In this document: positions 10,714 through 21,602 of the stretch, piece after piece
Numbering within the stretch: the first letter of the stretch is position 1
Layout of the letters: every line of letters begins with the position of its first letter
Source: Sanguinoderma infundibulare
Taxonomy: Eukaryota > Basidiomycota > Agaricomycetes > Polyporales > Polyporaceae
Direction of reading: 5' to 3'
Assembly: GCA_032821775.1 (NCBI GenBank)
Contig: JAVLRN010000006.1
Span: 372,001 to 436,000 of the forward strand
Length of the DNA stretch: 64,000 nt
The notes under the pieces: generated by a model
Databases searched by the model: none
What the model was told of the DNA's origin: nothing
Seen by the model: the letters and a program-made list of their open reading frames with translations, nothing else
Program-made: the position numbers and the translations under genes

Positions 10714-11531
10714 CTAACTCTGGACTTTAACCCACGACGGGCGGGAAGAGATGTCCTTCCACCATCTGTTCAAAGTGTTAGGGTAAGCGTGATGTATCCT
10801 CTGGGGTATCGTGCCGTCTGACCTTGCAACATTAGGATGTTTCTCGGACTCTAGGTAGTCGAGCCCTCCGACTTTGAGTAGTGACCCGTAAAAGAGGTAG
10901 AAGATGTCGACGAGCGAGAACTCCTGCAATGTCGTGTACGGTGAGCATTTCCCTGTTCATGCTCGATCGGTAATGTGACTCACATCGCCGGCGATGTATT
11001 TGTGCTTGGACAGGATAGCTTCGTACCCTTCCAGCTGGTTCTCGAGCGCCGTGCGGTAATGCTCGACGATTCCCGGATTGATCTCGTCCGCCCTCCCAAA
11101 TAACCTAAGGGCGTTCTATGAGTATCCGTTGGCCAAAACTTTCACCACGACGACTCAGACACTCACTCTTTAAAATACCTCTCGTGCACCCATCCAGACG
11201 CGGCGGGCTCGAAGCTACTCACCTCGACGCTCGCCGCCTGTTCGAACAGCGCCGTCTTCACCACGTCCTTCGGGTCGGGTACGAGCCTCCCGATGCCGCC
11301 GTACTTGAGTGCGAGGTAGCGGCAGATGGCGCGGGACTCGTACAGGACGAATCCGTCGTCGTCAATGTACGGGACCTTGCCGAACGGTTGCTTGGCCTTG
11401 AACGCCGGCGTCTTCTGCTCGCCCTTGTCGAGGGCGACGTGGACGACCTCGTACGGGACGTTCAGCTCCTCCAGCACACAGCGGATGGTCGTGTAGCACG
11501 TCCCGGCCATGCCGTAGAGCTTGAGGACCAT
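10714..11531 (-). CDS. Glutathione S-transferase (phi/GTT-like), second copy
   Basis: Four exons on the minus strand: 11531-11167, 11104-10984, 10923-10823 and 10765-10714. They give 212 codons plus stop. The product shares 'CVLEELNVPYEV', 'FGKVPYIDDDGF' and 'ESRAICRYLALKYGG' with the neighbouring GST. Exon lengths are nearly identical (121 and 101 nt for exons 2 and 3), so the pair arose by inverted tandem duplication. The genes converge, 3' ends facing each other, with about 290 bp between stop codons. No disabling change is seen. Confidence 0.92.
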
Positions 11532-12509
11532 GTCGACGTCGAGCGGCGGTGGGGAGTCCGGCGGGGAGTGGGGGGCGGGGAAGCGTGTTATCGTGAGTCG
11601 GGTCTCCTCGTCCTTTTATCTGATGACCGTCGCATATATTGAGTAGGTCTACCAGACGTGTGCACCATTTACGTGTGCGCATTTTGATGGCTTATTAATT
11701 GATCTCCCGCTCAGGATGCTTCGGCCCATACGTATGGCGGCCAGGACGGTCATCTTTTCACCCCCCAGGAAGGCCGGGATGCTCATGCCCAATCAAAGAT
11801 TCGCCGACAGGGTCACCTGAGCGCTTCTGTGTGTAGGTGTGCCGGCTTGTACGACAGAGCTACTTCGTTTTCCCGAATGAGACAAGAGAAGGCCGGGGTG
11901 AGCGCACTCTTCTCATGTCACGCCACATGTCTTCCCTGATGTCGAGGATTCATTTTCGGCGCTGTTCGCATTGTGGGATCTCCATCGGGGGCAAATTTCG
12001 ATCGCCATCGGTCCTTGGGAGTCAGCAGACGCAGGTCCATTCATGCGTTTGGCTTCCCAGCGCACATCCATGCATCAACATTGCCCTAGGCGCAGCGCGA
12101 TCCAAATCTTGCTTGACACCATCAGCTGCGAACGCCAATAAATCGGGGCACCGTAAGCTAAGGGCCCGAGCAATAGCGATGTGGGCATACGGGGGCGTAG
12201 GATCATGAATGCCCGACCCGGGATCAACAGTTCTTGCTTCGACACGCGCCCAACTTTAGCGACCAGTCTGGAAATGGTCCTGTTGAATGATGATGGTCAG
12301 CCTTCTGAGTCTCGCTCTATATCTGTCACCAGCTTATATATTTGACACGTACTTATGTTACGAGTAGGAGTGCATGTGGGTTCGGGGCAGCGGAGCCGTT
12401 CAAGGAGGACACGTGCCAGTGTGACCTGCTGACGTAACCATCGGGTCACCTTCGTCCGGTCACAAATGTCACTTCTTTTGATGCCACAGCGACCTTATAC
12501 TCGACACTG
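11532..12509. other. Intergenic, no gene recognised
   Basis: Promoter region shared by the minus-strand GST and the plus-strand BTB gene. A 123-codon plus-strand ORF (11837-12208) is unlike any family I know and is rejected. Confidence 0.5.
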
Positions 12510-13652
12510 ATGTCCGAGGAGACATCCGACAGTTTGGAAACGAATACGACAGAGTATGCAACGCCTTTACACGCTGAATCCGAATCCACCACGGCCTCAT
12601 CGTCATCTGTTACCCCACTGATTGGTGGCACCTTCGAATGCCATCCCGAGTTCTGGTTTGACGACGGCAACGTCGTGCTCGTCGCGCGACGCACCGTCTT
12701 CCGCGTCTATGGCGGCCTTCTCTGCTCCCAATCAGCCGTTTTTGCATCCATCTTTGCCTCGACCGCCAGTTCTAGCGCGTACGACATCCTCGAGGGTTGC
12801 CCAGTGATCCACCTCACGGATTCCCCTCAAGACCTGACGCACTTGCTTCGAGTTCTCCTGCCCAATTCGCGAATAAAGTACGCAGCCAGAGCTTCTTTTC
12901 TTCCACAAGGTTTGTTTACATGACCGCATCTACTTCACAGATACCACTCCACGGAACCCGATCCCGTCCGCCCCTTTGACGAGATCTCGGCCGTGATCCG
13001 TCTCGCGCACAAGTACCACATCCCGCAGGTCAGAGATCAAGCTCTCGCCGCCCTCCAGCAGTGTTACCTCACCTCCGACTTCATCGTCAACCCAGGGCAC
13101 GCCGTCGGCGCAGTCAACCTCGCGCGCCTCGTCGACATGCCCTCGCTACTCCCCCTCGCGCTCTACACGTGCTGCGTGCTCCAGAGCGCAGTCCTCGACG
13201 GCTGGACGCGCGAGGACCGCACGGTCGAGCATCTCGACCCCGCAGATCTGCGTCGATGCGTCGACGCGCGCGTCGTGCTCGCGCGGGAGACGTTCCTGCT
13301 CATCGGGCGGCTGTTCGACGCGAAGACGAATAAGGAGGCGTGCGCGGGCAGCGAGCACTGCCGGGCGATGCTGCGACGTGCTCTGGATCGCCTGTTCCAC
13401 ACTGGGTACTTGGTCGAGCTGGGGCCTCTTTATGACTGGGCGCCGCTCATGACGGACCTCGCCCAGTCGCTCGAGCTGTGTGGGGCTTGCGAGGAGGAGC
13501 TGCTAGAGAGGAATCGGAAGGAGCGCAGGAGGATCTGGAATAAGTTGCCGGCGATATTTGGGTTGCAGGTGGAAGGGTGGGGAGACAACTCGGATTCGGA
13601 TGGTGAGGACGGTGGTGAGGGAGATGATGAGGATACTGCGGATGATGGTTAG
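12510..13652 (+). CDS. BTB/POZ domain protein (intact paralogue)
   Basis: Two exons, 12510-12877 and 12941-13652, join in phase 2 to 359 codons. Residues about 45-125 form the BTB fold ('FWFDDGNVVLVARRTVFRVY', 'CPVIHLTDSPQDLTHLLRVL'). The C-terminal part carries 'VIRLAHKYHIPQVRDQALAA' and 'GAVNLARLVDMPSLLPLALY', as in the two pseudogenes to the left. The tail is acidic (DSDGEDGGEGDDEDTADDG). It is likely an adaptor for a Cullin-3 ubiquitin ligase; the partner is unknown. It keeps the Trp codon that is TAG in both left-hand copies. Confidence 0.85.
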
Positions 13653-13719
13653 CATGCTACAACAGAGGGTTTACGGACCCCCGTTAAAATTTAGGCGAAA
13701 ATAACACATTTTGCGATCC

Positions 13720-14040
13720 CAGATCAAGCAAACCGTGGATGAGTACGAGACTGTGCTCTCCGAGACTAAGATCCTTGCTGGAGACGTGAGTTCTTTTCCC
13801 GCATGCCATACGTTCGACCTCTGTCTTTCTTCTTGCAGGACCTTTCGCTGGTCGATCTCTCCCAACTTCCATGGATCTTGTACTTTGAGTGGCCAAACAC
13901 GACCAAGTATTTGACTTTGATACGCACGCGCTTGTATGGTGCTGAGGATGATTTTCATGTCATGGAAGGAGGTTGTAGGCCGGCCGTCTCACTGGTGGAC
14001 GACTCGGGGGTTGACGTACCGCTTACGTCGAACCGAGTAA
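13720..14040 (+). pseudogene. GST C-terminal relic
   Basis: The fragment 'VDEYETVLSETKILAGD', then an intron (GTGAGTTC...TGCAG), then 'DLSLVDLSQLPWILYFEWP', matches exons 2-3 of the GST genes with the intron kept. Further right a 'W-KEV-GRPSHWW' remnant recalls the GST C-terminus. The N-terminal domain is absent. Confidence 0.6.
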
Positions 14041-14478
14041 GTAGTTTCTATTAGAGAACAAACGGTGCCATTGTCACCCGATGAGCTAGGTTTTACGTTG
14101 GTCAAGAATCGATCCATTACCATTAGGCTCCGATGATGTAATGCACTTCCAGTGAAACACTCACCTCCCGCAGGGATCCGCGAGCGACATTCTCTTGTTG
14201 CAGACGCGGCACAGGTCGTGCGTGCCCGTAGTCGCCCGCAGCGATCCCCAATTGAATCGGCTACCATACGCTCCCAGCCGGACACTCATGCTGTCGATAC
14301 GTGATCCGTCAGCTCGCTTTATGACATCGCGACCGAAGACGGGTCGCCCGAATCTCCCACTCGGTCCCCGATACATCCCTTCGTCCAAAGGGAGTCTCGA
14401 GTGCGTCTAGAGGATGACCAATCTTCATGGGGGCGCTCCAAGTCGTCATCAGCCGGTGGAGGTAGGTCGGACAAAAGG

Positions 14479-14487
14479 CATATATAA
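14479..14487 (+). promoter_or_regulatory. TATA-like box of the first CE16 gene
   Basis: CATATATAAC lies about 45 nt upstream of the ATG at 14531. The second CE16 gene has a comparable TATATATA box at 52372. Confidence 0.5.
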
Positions 14488-14530
14488 CTCGGACGAGGTG
14501 AGGGAGTATTGAACGCCCATCCCTCGACCT

Positions 14531-15750
14531 ATGCGTTTCAGGATGCTCCGTCAGCTGTTCCTTGCCGCCATCCTCACGGAAGGCATAGCGTTCTCCGCGT
14601 TCGCTGCTGGTCCCGCTCCAGGCCAGATCAAAAACCTCGTCACCTTCGGGGACTCCTACACCGACATCGTGAGTATCCACACTCTTACTCTCTTTTAATA
14701 ACTGACCTCATATATGCACATCCCAAACGCAGGATGGGCACGACGACGGCGGCATCATGTGGCCCGTTTTTGCGGCCCAAGACGGCAACTTCACGCTCTT
14801 CCCGTTCGCAAAGGTCGGCGCGACCTGCTCCAATAACCTCACGTATCGGCCCTTCCCATCTCTGTTCGAGTCCCAACTGCCCACGTACTTCGGCGAGAAG
14901 GCTAACGGCTCTCTGAAGGCGCTGAAACCCGAGGACACGATCTACACGCTCTGGATCGGCACGAACGACGTTGGGGCGAACGCGCTCCTCACCGGCAGCC
15001 AGACCCCAGGCGTGACGCTCGTCGACACGGTGACATGCGCGGTGAATTGGGTCACGACGCTGTACAACAGCGGGGCGCGGAACTTCATTTTCCAGAACGT
15101 GAGCGCGCGGATGCGACAAGCTTGACGTGGAATGGATGCTCACCTGGATCCTCGAACGTTACAGATGATACCCCTCGAGACCACCCCGCTCTATGCGCCA
15201 GACTCTTACCCAAACCTCTACTGGGACTCGCTGCGCAACACGACTGAATGGAGCGTCTTCATGCGAGAGCTGACCACCTCCGGAAATGCGATCGCCCGCC
15301 TCCAGCTTCAGCTCCTCGCGCCGACCCTACACGGAGCGCACATTGGTGAGTAATCCCGTGAGGACGCAGAAGTGGGACAAGCACTCACTGTATGCGCCGC
15401 AGGCTACTTCGACTCGCACTCGCTCTTAGCGGACATGTTCGCGCGCCCGCAATTGTACCTGAATACAAGCGCGCCTCTCAACGTCACAGGCGCGGCGCAC
15501 GCTTGTGTCTACCAACTGAACGAGAGTCAGCATGACCATGGTGTCTGCACGGACGCGCCGGATCCAGACAGCTTCCTCTGGTGAGACTGGCTGTTGTTTT
15601 CCCCAGTCAAGAAGGATAGGAGCTGACGTACTTTGGAATATTAGGTGGGACGAGCTGCATCCGTCGGTGCAGGCCAACCGTGTCGTGGCGAGGGCGATTT
15701 CGGACGCGATCCACAGGCGGACGGAGCAGTGGATCACTTGGCTGTCGTGA
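14531..15750 (+). CDS. Carbohydrate esterase family 16 (GDSL acetylesterase), copy 1
   Basis: Five exons, 14531-14668, 14733-15098, 15165-15345, 15403-15580 and 15645-15750, give 322 codons. A signal peptide is evident (residues 1 to about 27, MRFRMLRQLFLAAILTEG...). The catalytic blocks are all present: 'TFGDSYTD' (block I Ser), 'IGTND' (block III) and 'DELHPS' (block V Asp and His). CE16 enzymes are secreted and remove acetyl groups from xylo-oligosaccharides and similar substrates. All splice sites are GT-AG. The paralogue at 52435-53648 has the same five-exon structure. A canonical TATA box sits just upstream. Confidence 0.92.
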
Positions 15751-16431
15751 CCGCGAGCCTGGATAATTGCAGCATAACCAGACTCTTCGATATGTCAGTC
15801 GGATGTGAGCAGCGACAGAGAACGCATCTATGCTTCTCTTGGTCTATCCTGATTTCAAGCATGCTGCTCCGCGCACTGCACGTCGACCACCCAACCAGAA
15901 ACAACCTCCACCTCTCGCAATACACAATATGCGACCAGCCTGAGGCACGCACACCACCAAGATAGGGTTTCCCACCAAACCAGGACCATATGCATTAGGG
16001 TAACGTGTACGCGGGAGCTCGGTACAACATGTACTTACCTCCGCTCTCCATGCCAGCTCTTTCGGCTGGCATGATCTTGAGATGGAGACCGCCGTTTTCT
16101 CTCGCAAAAACGTTTGAGGCCTTCCAAAAGCGCATGTCGAGTGTATCGTGCCAGTGTAGAGGCCCACGCATCCTTGAAATAGTTGAGCATCGGACATCGG
16201 ATAGAAAGAGCCATAAAGAAAGGAGATGGTGCTTGTGTCAGTCTAGGCGAGAGGCTGGGCGTCCTGCACGTGCACAAGCGCCCGCGACTGCAGCGCGCAT
16301 CAGCGACCTGTCGACACCTTGTCTTCCCTCTAACCTCTTCGATACCTGGCATGCTCGCATAACTCACCGCTGACCGCTGATCCCCGCCAAGCGTCGTATG
16401 TTCGGTATAGCTGTTCAGCTACCACTTCGTC
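15751..16431. other. Intergenic with a short recurring coding-like module
   Basis: On the minus strand near 16045-16150 a frame reads 'RFWKASNVFARENGGLHLKI', which resembles frames at 54040-54150 and, at nucleotide level, 20155-20200 and 58750-58840. It lies about 300 bp downstream of a CE16 gene here and about 400 bp downstream in the second copy, so it is part of the duplicated block. I do not recognise the parent gene. Confidence 0.4.
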
Positions 16432-17733
16432 ATGAGTCTACATCGACGTTACGCTACTCTTGGCTCCAAACTCCTCCAAGGTTCTCGGACGGCTAGGGCC
16501 ATACGCTGCGCCGCCCTGCACTCTCGGGATACAGATCCGGATGTACCTTGGAATTCAGTGAGTATTTTCAATCTCTCCCTGCATGTACCGAATAGGTGAT
16601 ACTGATGCATAGGACATACGGCGCGTTAGGAACGTTTTCGCAATGTGTATGACAACTCTCGGACGCTGCGCCCAGTACCCGTCCCTGTCCGTACATTGTA
16701 TCCTCCATGGTTCAAACCAGAAGACTACGTCGACCTCTCAGACCGTCCGGGTGTCTTGAAGGTCGAAAACAGCCAGGCGGGGTGGCTTGGTTACGGGGGC
16801 AACCTGTACTTCCATTACTGGCAGAAGAAGGAGACGGACATGCAAGCGCGACGCCGGCAAGTGACACACTTTCCCTTCCCTGTCAACACCCGCGGTTTCC
16901 TGTACTTCAAGCATGACTTCGCGTACCCCGTCGCGAGCGCCCTCCGTTTCCGCCTGGCTCAAAAGCCCGATGTGGATGGGTTCCTGCAGGGCCAGGACCT
17001 CCTGACACCGTGCGGCATGCCTTGGCAAATCCCCCTCATCGCGCTCGCGTCTTCGAAATACGATGGCGTCATGCACGTTCTGCGAAACGATGGCCTCGTA
17101 CCGCCTCAACTGTCCGACTATTGTGCGAAGTTGGGACAGATGGAGGACATCGGGCCATGGTCACGGCTCGTCTTCGAGAGAGGACAGGCATTCTACCTCG
17201 ATCTCGGGGCACCTGAATCCAAGCTGTTCCTCGTCGGGATGAGTGGAATCCGCCACGTGCGCACGGTTAAGCTCTTCGACGGCGCGCCATACCCTTTCAA
17301 GTGTATGTGTTTCTGGACCTGAATTCGTTACCGCTACTGATCCTTGCTGTCGCCAGCTGGAATTGTGTTGTGTGCGATCGAGGCTCGCGACAAGCACCTC
17401 GTTTTGCGTATACTGCGAGTTATCGAGCCAGTGCAGTTCGTCGACCCATGCGAGACCGAATTTGGGGAACTTGAACCAAGCAAGCATGTGATGTTCCGCG
17501 GACGGCCGCACCGGCTTAGCATGTCGCAGCGGAATGCGCCGGGGATGTATACTATGCAAGAGCGGTGGGAACGGCGCGTTGAACAAAACATGTTCGCTTG
17601 GTCATGGCGCATGTAAGCGACGATTCCGGCTTGTTCACCGGAGGCAACACTAATGCAAGCATCGCAACGCAGCTTGGAGGAGGAAGTGGGCGAAGATTGG
17701 ACATTTCCCTGGAACAGTAGCCGTCAAGCGTAG
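16432..17733 (+). CDS. Hypothetical fungal protein, four exons
   Basis: Exons 16432-16557, 16630-17302, 17357-17612 and 17673-17733 join to 371 codons with all-GT-AG introns of 54-72 nt. The N-terminal 30 residues are basic and hydroxylated without acidic residues (MSLHRRYATLGSKLLQGSRT), as in a mitochondrial presequence (inference). The body has many aromatic residues ('YPPWFKPEDYVDLSDRPG', 'GGNLYFHYWQKKE', 'FLYFKHDFAYPVASALRF'). I know no domain for it. The last exon adds 'EEEVGEDWTFPWN'. If the third intron is not spliced, the protein ends at 17616. Confidence 0.7.
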
Positions 17734-18280
17734 GCCATTGCGAATACCCTCCGTCCCGTATATCACTACTATGTCCGTGCCGTTGGCATGCATGAACTAC
17801 CACTGGCAAGAATTCGAGCTCAGGTACTCTTGTGTTGAAAATCGCACCTGAGTTGGCCTTCTGGCCACGCGAAGACGTAGGACCTCCCTCAATGGCCTTA
17901 TACTAATTGCAAGGTTTGGATTGAGGCGGTCATCGCCTCCGGAGGCCTCTTAAGTTTGGATCTTCCGACATGAGCGAAGAACCACGTCCAGCGGTGGAGA
18001 GTAACGATCGAGGAAGGGAGGCGCCCAACCTGCCTCTCGGGTTTACAAGTCCGGGCCCCCGGGCCCGGGCGCCCTGGGGTAGCCGCTACTACAGGGGTTC
18101 GCACCTCGTCTCTCGCCCTTCGTTGTTCGTCTGCCCAAGCACTTCTCTCGCGCGTCCGCAGATTCGATTCGGCTGTCTTGAAGATCCCGGAACTAACTCT
18201 GCATCAGCTTGCCACCCGAGAGCCTTTGGCATCTGTCACCCCCATCTACATTCATTACCCTCACGCTACCGACTACCAAG

Positions 18281-19463
18281 ATGCTTGAACGTCTACGCGA
18301 ACTGAAACGTCGAATTCGCTTTGAATACGTCGGTCTTCCCAAAGTTATTCCTCTCCTACCTTCTTGTTGCATGCGCTGACGTACCCACCCGGACTACTAT
18401 GTAGATGTCAGTGGGTCACAAGTCGCAATGCCTCCTGACTCGCCTCCCTGTCGAACTATTGGAGCACATCTTCGCTCTCGCATGCATGGACGGAGGCTAT
18501 ACGGGTTGCTCCCTCTCTCGTGTCTCCCGTTCCGTTCGGAAAGCAGCGGGTGCCAGCCGATTCACCTCCGTTTACCTCCACCCGAAACGGCTTTCCCGAT
18601 TCCTATCACTCTTGTCTACAGAATGCAACGCTGCAAAGACGACAGGAGGCTCCTCGCCGAAAGTCAGACATCTCTACCTGGAGGCACCTAAATGCGGTGG
18701 CAAGACCGCGCAACAGGCATACGGCCACGATGTGCTCTCCCTCCTCGGACTTGTCGCGCCGGACCTCTATACCCTATTCCTGATACAGATCCGCCACCAC
18801 CTTCCCTGCGATGTCGGGAGAATGACCTTTCCGCAGCTACGGGAGCTCACCGTCTTTGGCGATGGACTTCCGTTCACGCCATTCCCACTTTCAACGGTCC
18901 TCCCTCCTTTCCCGCACCTTTCCCGCTTCCACTTGATGATCGCCGGAGCGTCAAAAAACGGATACCGGCCAGCCTGTTGCGATCTTCGTCGGTGGGCAGA
19001 ACGCGCTCCGCACACCACACACCTTCGTCTCTGCAATCTGTCCGAGCCTATCGACCCCTCTGTCGTCACAGCCAGTGAGTCCGATTTGTCACATCCCAAT
19101 TTCGGACTCTAACGTATTTCTATCCCTTTTGTAGCAGAAGACGATGAAGCGGCACCATATTTGAAACACCTCGAGCTCCTTCTCCTGCAAGCCTGCGCTT
19201 TCGGTCGCTGTTGCGCCAGCCTCGGTTCTATACAGGCCATGGCGCCATTCCGAGTTGGTTATCAAGGACTGCCCTTCCCAGAGAATCACTCCGAGAAGCA
19301 GCTGGAGCGTGCCGCGCGCGGAGAATGGTGGGACCGGCTCGGGGATGGGCCTGGGTGCTGGGAGGAGGAGGACTCTTGGTTCATCGGCAAGCGCTACCTG
19401 TGTCCACATCCAAACAGCGGATTGCGTCGAGATTCGGTTTGGCGATCAGAGGAATTGCCATAA
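18281..19463 (+). CDS. F-box type 2 protein, copy 1
   Basis: Exons 18281-18343 (MLERLRELKRRIRFEYVGL), 18405-19074 and 19135-19463 give about 353 codons. The F-box motif is 'RLPVELLEHIFALACMDGG' in exon 2, followed by a Leu-rich region ('RHLYLE', 'FPQLRELTVFGDG', 'HFHLMIAGASK' equivalents). It is closely similar to 44895-46093. The 60-nt intron 19075-19134 (GTGAGT...TTTTGTAG) corresponds to coding sequence in that paralogue. The C-terminus after 'DSWF' diverges from the paralogue. It may be functional or slightly truncated. Confidence 0.7.
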
Positions 19464-19569
19464 ATATGCGCTTGGTCTATCGGCGGATGAAACCTGGGCT
19501 ATCGGACGCAATCTGAGATGAGGGATGTGACGGCGGGCTGTCCTGGGGTTGGACCTTGGTCAACTCAAC

Positions 19570-20170
19570 CCAGGCTGAGCAATTCGGCCCCTTCGCACGC
19601 CATCCCAAGGCAACGTCGTCCTCATTACGCGACGCACGACCTTCGGCATCCATTGCGGCATCCTCTCTACCGTTTCGTGCTTGCATGTTTGCCTCAGCCA
19701 GCTCACCTACGGACGAAACCTGCCTGGTGGTCCACCTCTCGGATTCACCAGAAGACATGGCGCACTTTTCCGAGTGCTTCTGCCCAACGTATGTAGCCAT
19801 AGCATTTCTTGACTACGTCTGCTTACATGCCTGTACCCGACTTCGCAGACACCACTTCATGGAGGCCGATCTCTTCCGTCCCTCTAGGCCGTGATCCGCC
19901 TCGCGCATCGCAAGTATCACATCCCGCAAGTCCGAAATGAAGCCCTCACCGGCCTCCAGCTTGCGCGCCTCGTCACGGTGACATGCCCCCCTCGCCCTGT
20001 ACACGAGCTGCGTACTCCAGGGCGCAGTCCTCGACGGCTGGACGCGCAAGGACGTCGCTGTCGAGCATTTCGAGCCGGCGGACCTGCGACGATGCGTCGA
20101 CACGCGCGTCGTATGGGAACGTTCCTGCTTCCCCGACAACTCTTTCCGACGCCGACACGATCTTGTGGTG
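19570..20170 (+). pseudogene. BTB/POZ relic, copy D
   Basis: Out-of-frame pieces recall the intact BTB gene at 12510: a 'HPKGNVVLITRRTTFGIHCG'-like start read across two frames, 'VVHLSDSPEDMAHF', then 'VIRLAHRKYHIPQVRNEAL' and antisense-verifiable remains of the C-terminal half. Frames change at least three times and an internal segment is missing. Confidence 0.65.
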
Positions 20171-20744
20171 GAGACCGCCATTCTTTCAGGTTTAAACCGT
20201 GGTTACAAGAGGTAAATCGCCTGTAGCATGCGGTGCCCCGCTGCGGCACCTCTCGAGCCGGCCGCGCCGCCTCGCGCGCTCCTCTCCCGATGCAGCTACG
20301 CCCGCCGGCGTACGGGCTCCCTCCTCGCTTAGGAGTTAGGAGTTTCAGGAGCGCGAGCCTGGCACAGAGCGGCCGAGTCGGGATCCGCTGATCCCTCCAA
20401 TCTCTCTCACCGCCCGCCAGGTACGCACGCCCTGCGAGGGTTTGACCGCGTCAACCTCGCTAATTCTCTCACCGCCCGACAGCGTTTGTCGTAGTTCGCA
20501 CTTTTGCTACCCTCCCTCCCTGCTGCACACCCTTTTCATTTTATATACTACCTGTAAAATACCGCTCGTCTGCTCCGTTTTGGGATTTATCTGAGCGTCG
20601 CGGGCCGCGACCGCGACGCTCGAGTCCCGCTATTGCTTAGTCTGCGCGTCCGACCCCTTTTTTTTCTCCGTGCAGTGTTTCCCTCGCCTTTCTTTTGACG
20701 GCCGCGCCGTCCCCTTTACTCCAGCGAACGAAGACATAGCGCGA
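20171..20744. other. GC-rich spacer without a gene
   Basis: Many short C- and G-rich runs and the repeated words 'CTCTCACCGCCCG' (two copies near 20405 and 20466). No coding signal. Confidence 0.4.
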
Positions 20745-20850
20745 GGCGATTTACCCGGCGCAAACGTCCGAGGTGGGGCTGCCTGCTGGGAGGTGCATGA
20801 GTCTTGGTTCAACAACGAGTACTTCCAGGGTACTATGAACAAAACGTATG
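20745..20850 (+). pseudogene. 3' end of a further F-box type 2 copy
   Basis: The frame 'CWEVHESWFNNEYFQGTMNK' matches the C-terminus of the gene at 44895-46093 (CWEVDESWFTENSFLRTMNK). Only this end is present. Copy 1 at 18281-19463 already has its own 'CWE..DSWF' region, so this is a separate remnant. Confidence 0.7.
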
Positions 20851-21044
20851 CAATTTCCGCTTTCTACAGTACAAAGCGATAGTACGGCGGAAAATAGATA
20901 TACGCTGGCACTTCGATGGTGGAGGGATGATAGGGCGTTCGGATTGAATATCGACAGCCATTTTAGCCACGCAGCAAAATGGTCTTGCGTTCCGAAAAAT
21001 CTTGTGCTTGTTCAGTTTTGAAGGACGCCTGCCACCCTGAAGAT

Positions 21045-21228
21045 TAGCCATGCTGAGCGGCCATTTGCGACTTGGACGGACTTACAACTAATACCACGTC
21101 ATCATCCATTGCAACCATGTTATCACCCCAGAGGGATCTAGGCAACACATCAACCGCCTTCCTTACCATGGACATAACAGGAACCATCCTATGTGTCACC
21201 CGATAAGGGAGTGTACCGAAGACCTGCG
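21045..21228 (-). pseudogene. F-box type 1 gene, 3' part (cut off by transposon)
   Basis: On the minus strand the frame reads 'FGTLPYRVTHRMVPVMSMVR' and ends with 'DDDVVLVVSPSKSQM'. It aligns with the last 50 residues of the intact type 1 gene (46771-48544). It stops at 21228, exactly where the transposon starts. The remainder of the same gene resumes at 42327. Confidence 0.85.
21221..21228. repeat. Target-site duplication, left copy
   Basis: GACCTGCG. The same eight bases occur at 42327-42334, directly outside the right end of the element. Counting one copy only, the interrupted gene has the same spacing as its intact paralogue near 46925. Confidence 0.85.
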
Positions 21229-21245
21229 AGCCGTCTACACAGACC

Positions 21246-21287
21246 CTTGCAAGTGCGCCGGTTTATTATACCGGCGCCACTTGCAAG
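21246..21287. repeat. Left terminal hairpin of the KDZ element
   Basis: An imperfect palindrome: CTTGCAAGTG-CGCCGGT, a 7-nt TTATTAT loop, then ACCGGCG-CCACTTGCAAG. It is preceded by GTCTACACAGACC. The right end has its counterpart in inverse orientation. Confidence 0.85.
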
Positions 21288-21469
21288 TGCGCGGTGATGG
21301 CCCCTGGGAGACCAGGGGCAACGGTCGCGTGGCCCCCCGGTCCCCGTCCCCTCCCTGTCCCCTCTCCTCCGGCCTTCCTCCAGTTCATATGTAACGCTCT
21401 GTCGTCAATTCATCCTGTATATACCTTTGTATACCACCGTAAATGCTAATTGATCAGTTTTCAAAAACT

Positions 21470-21545
21470 TACCATGTTGGGGACTTGAACTAAGTACCGC
21501 GGGACAATTACTAACAATCCATTATACCACTACGCCATCAGCTCT
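21470..21545 (-). other. tRNA-like sequence (possible SINE or pseudo-tRNA)
   Basis: Read on the minus strand, TGGCGTAGTGG fits an RNA polymerase III A box, and AGTTCAAGTCC about 40 nt later fits a B box. The region starts GCTGATGG, but I cannot pair the ends into a convincing acceptor stem, so it is probably a tRNA-derived element and not a working tRNA gene. Confidence 0.4.
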
Positions 21546-21602
21546 TTATACCCAATGGCACAGAAAATCACTATAAAACATACTTACCGCGCTTATGGTC
21601 CC

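Noticed and set aside
11118..11642. 174-codon plus-strand ORF
   Set aside because: Antisense of GST exon 1.
21246..21287. Helitron 3' hairpin
   Set aside because: Present at both ends in inverted orientation, with a target duplication, and no Rep/helicase gene.
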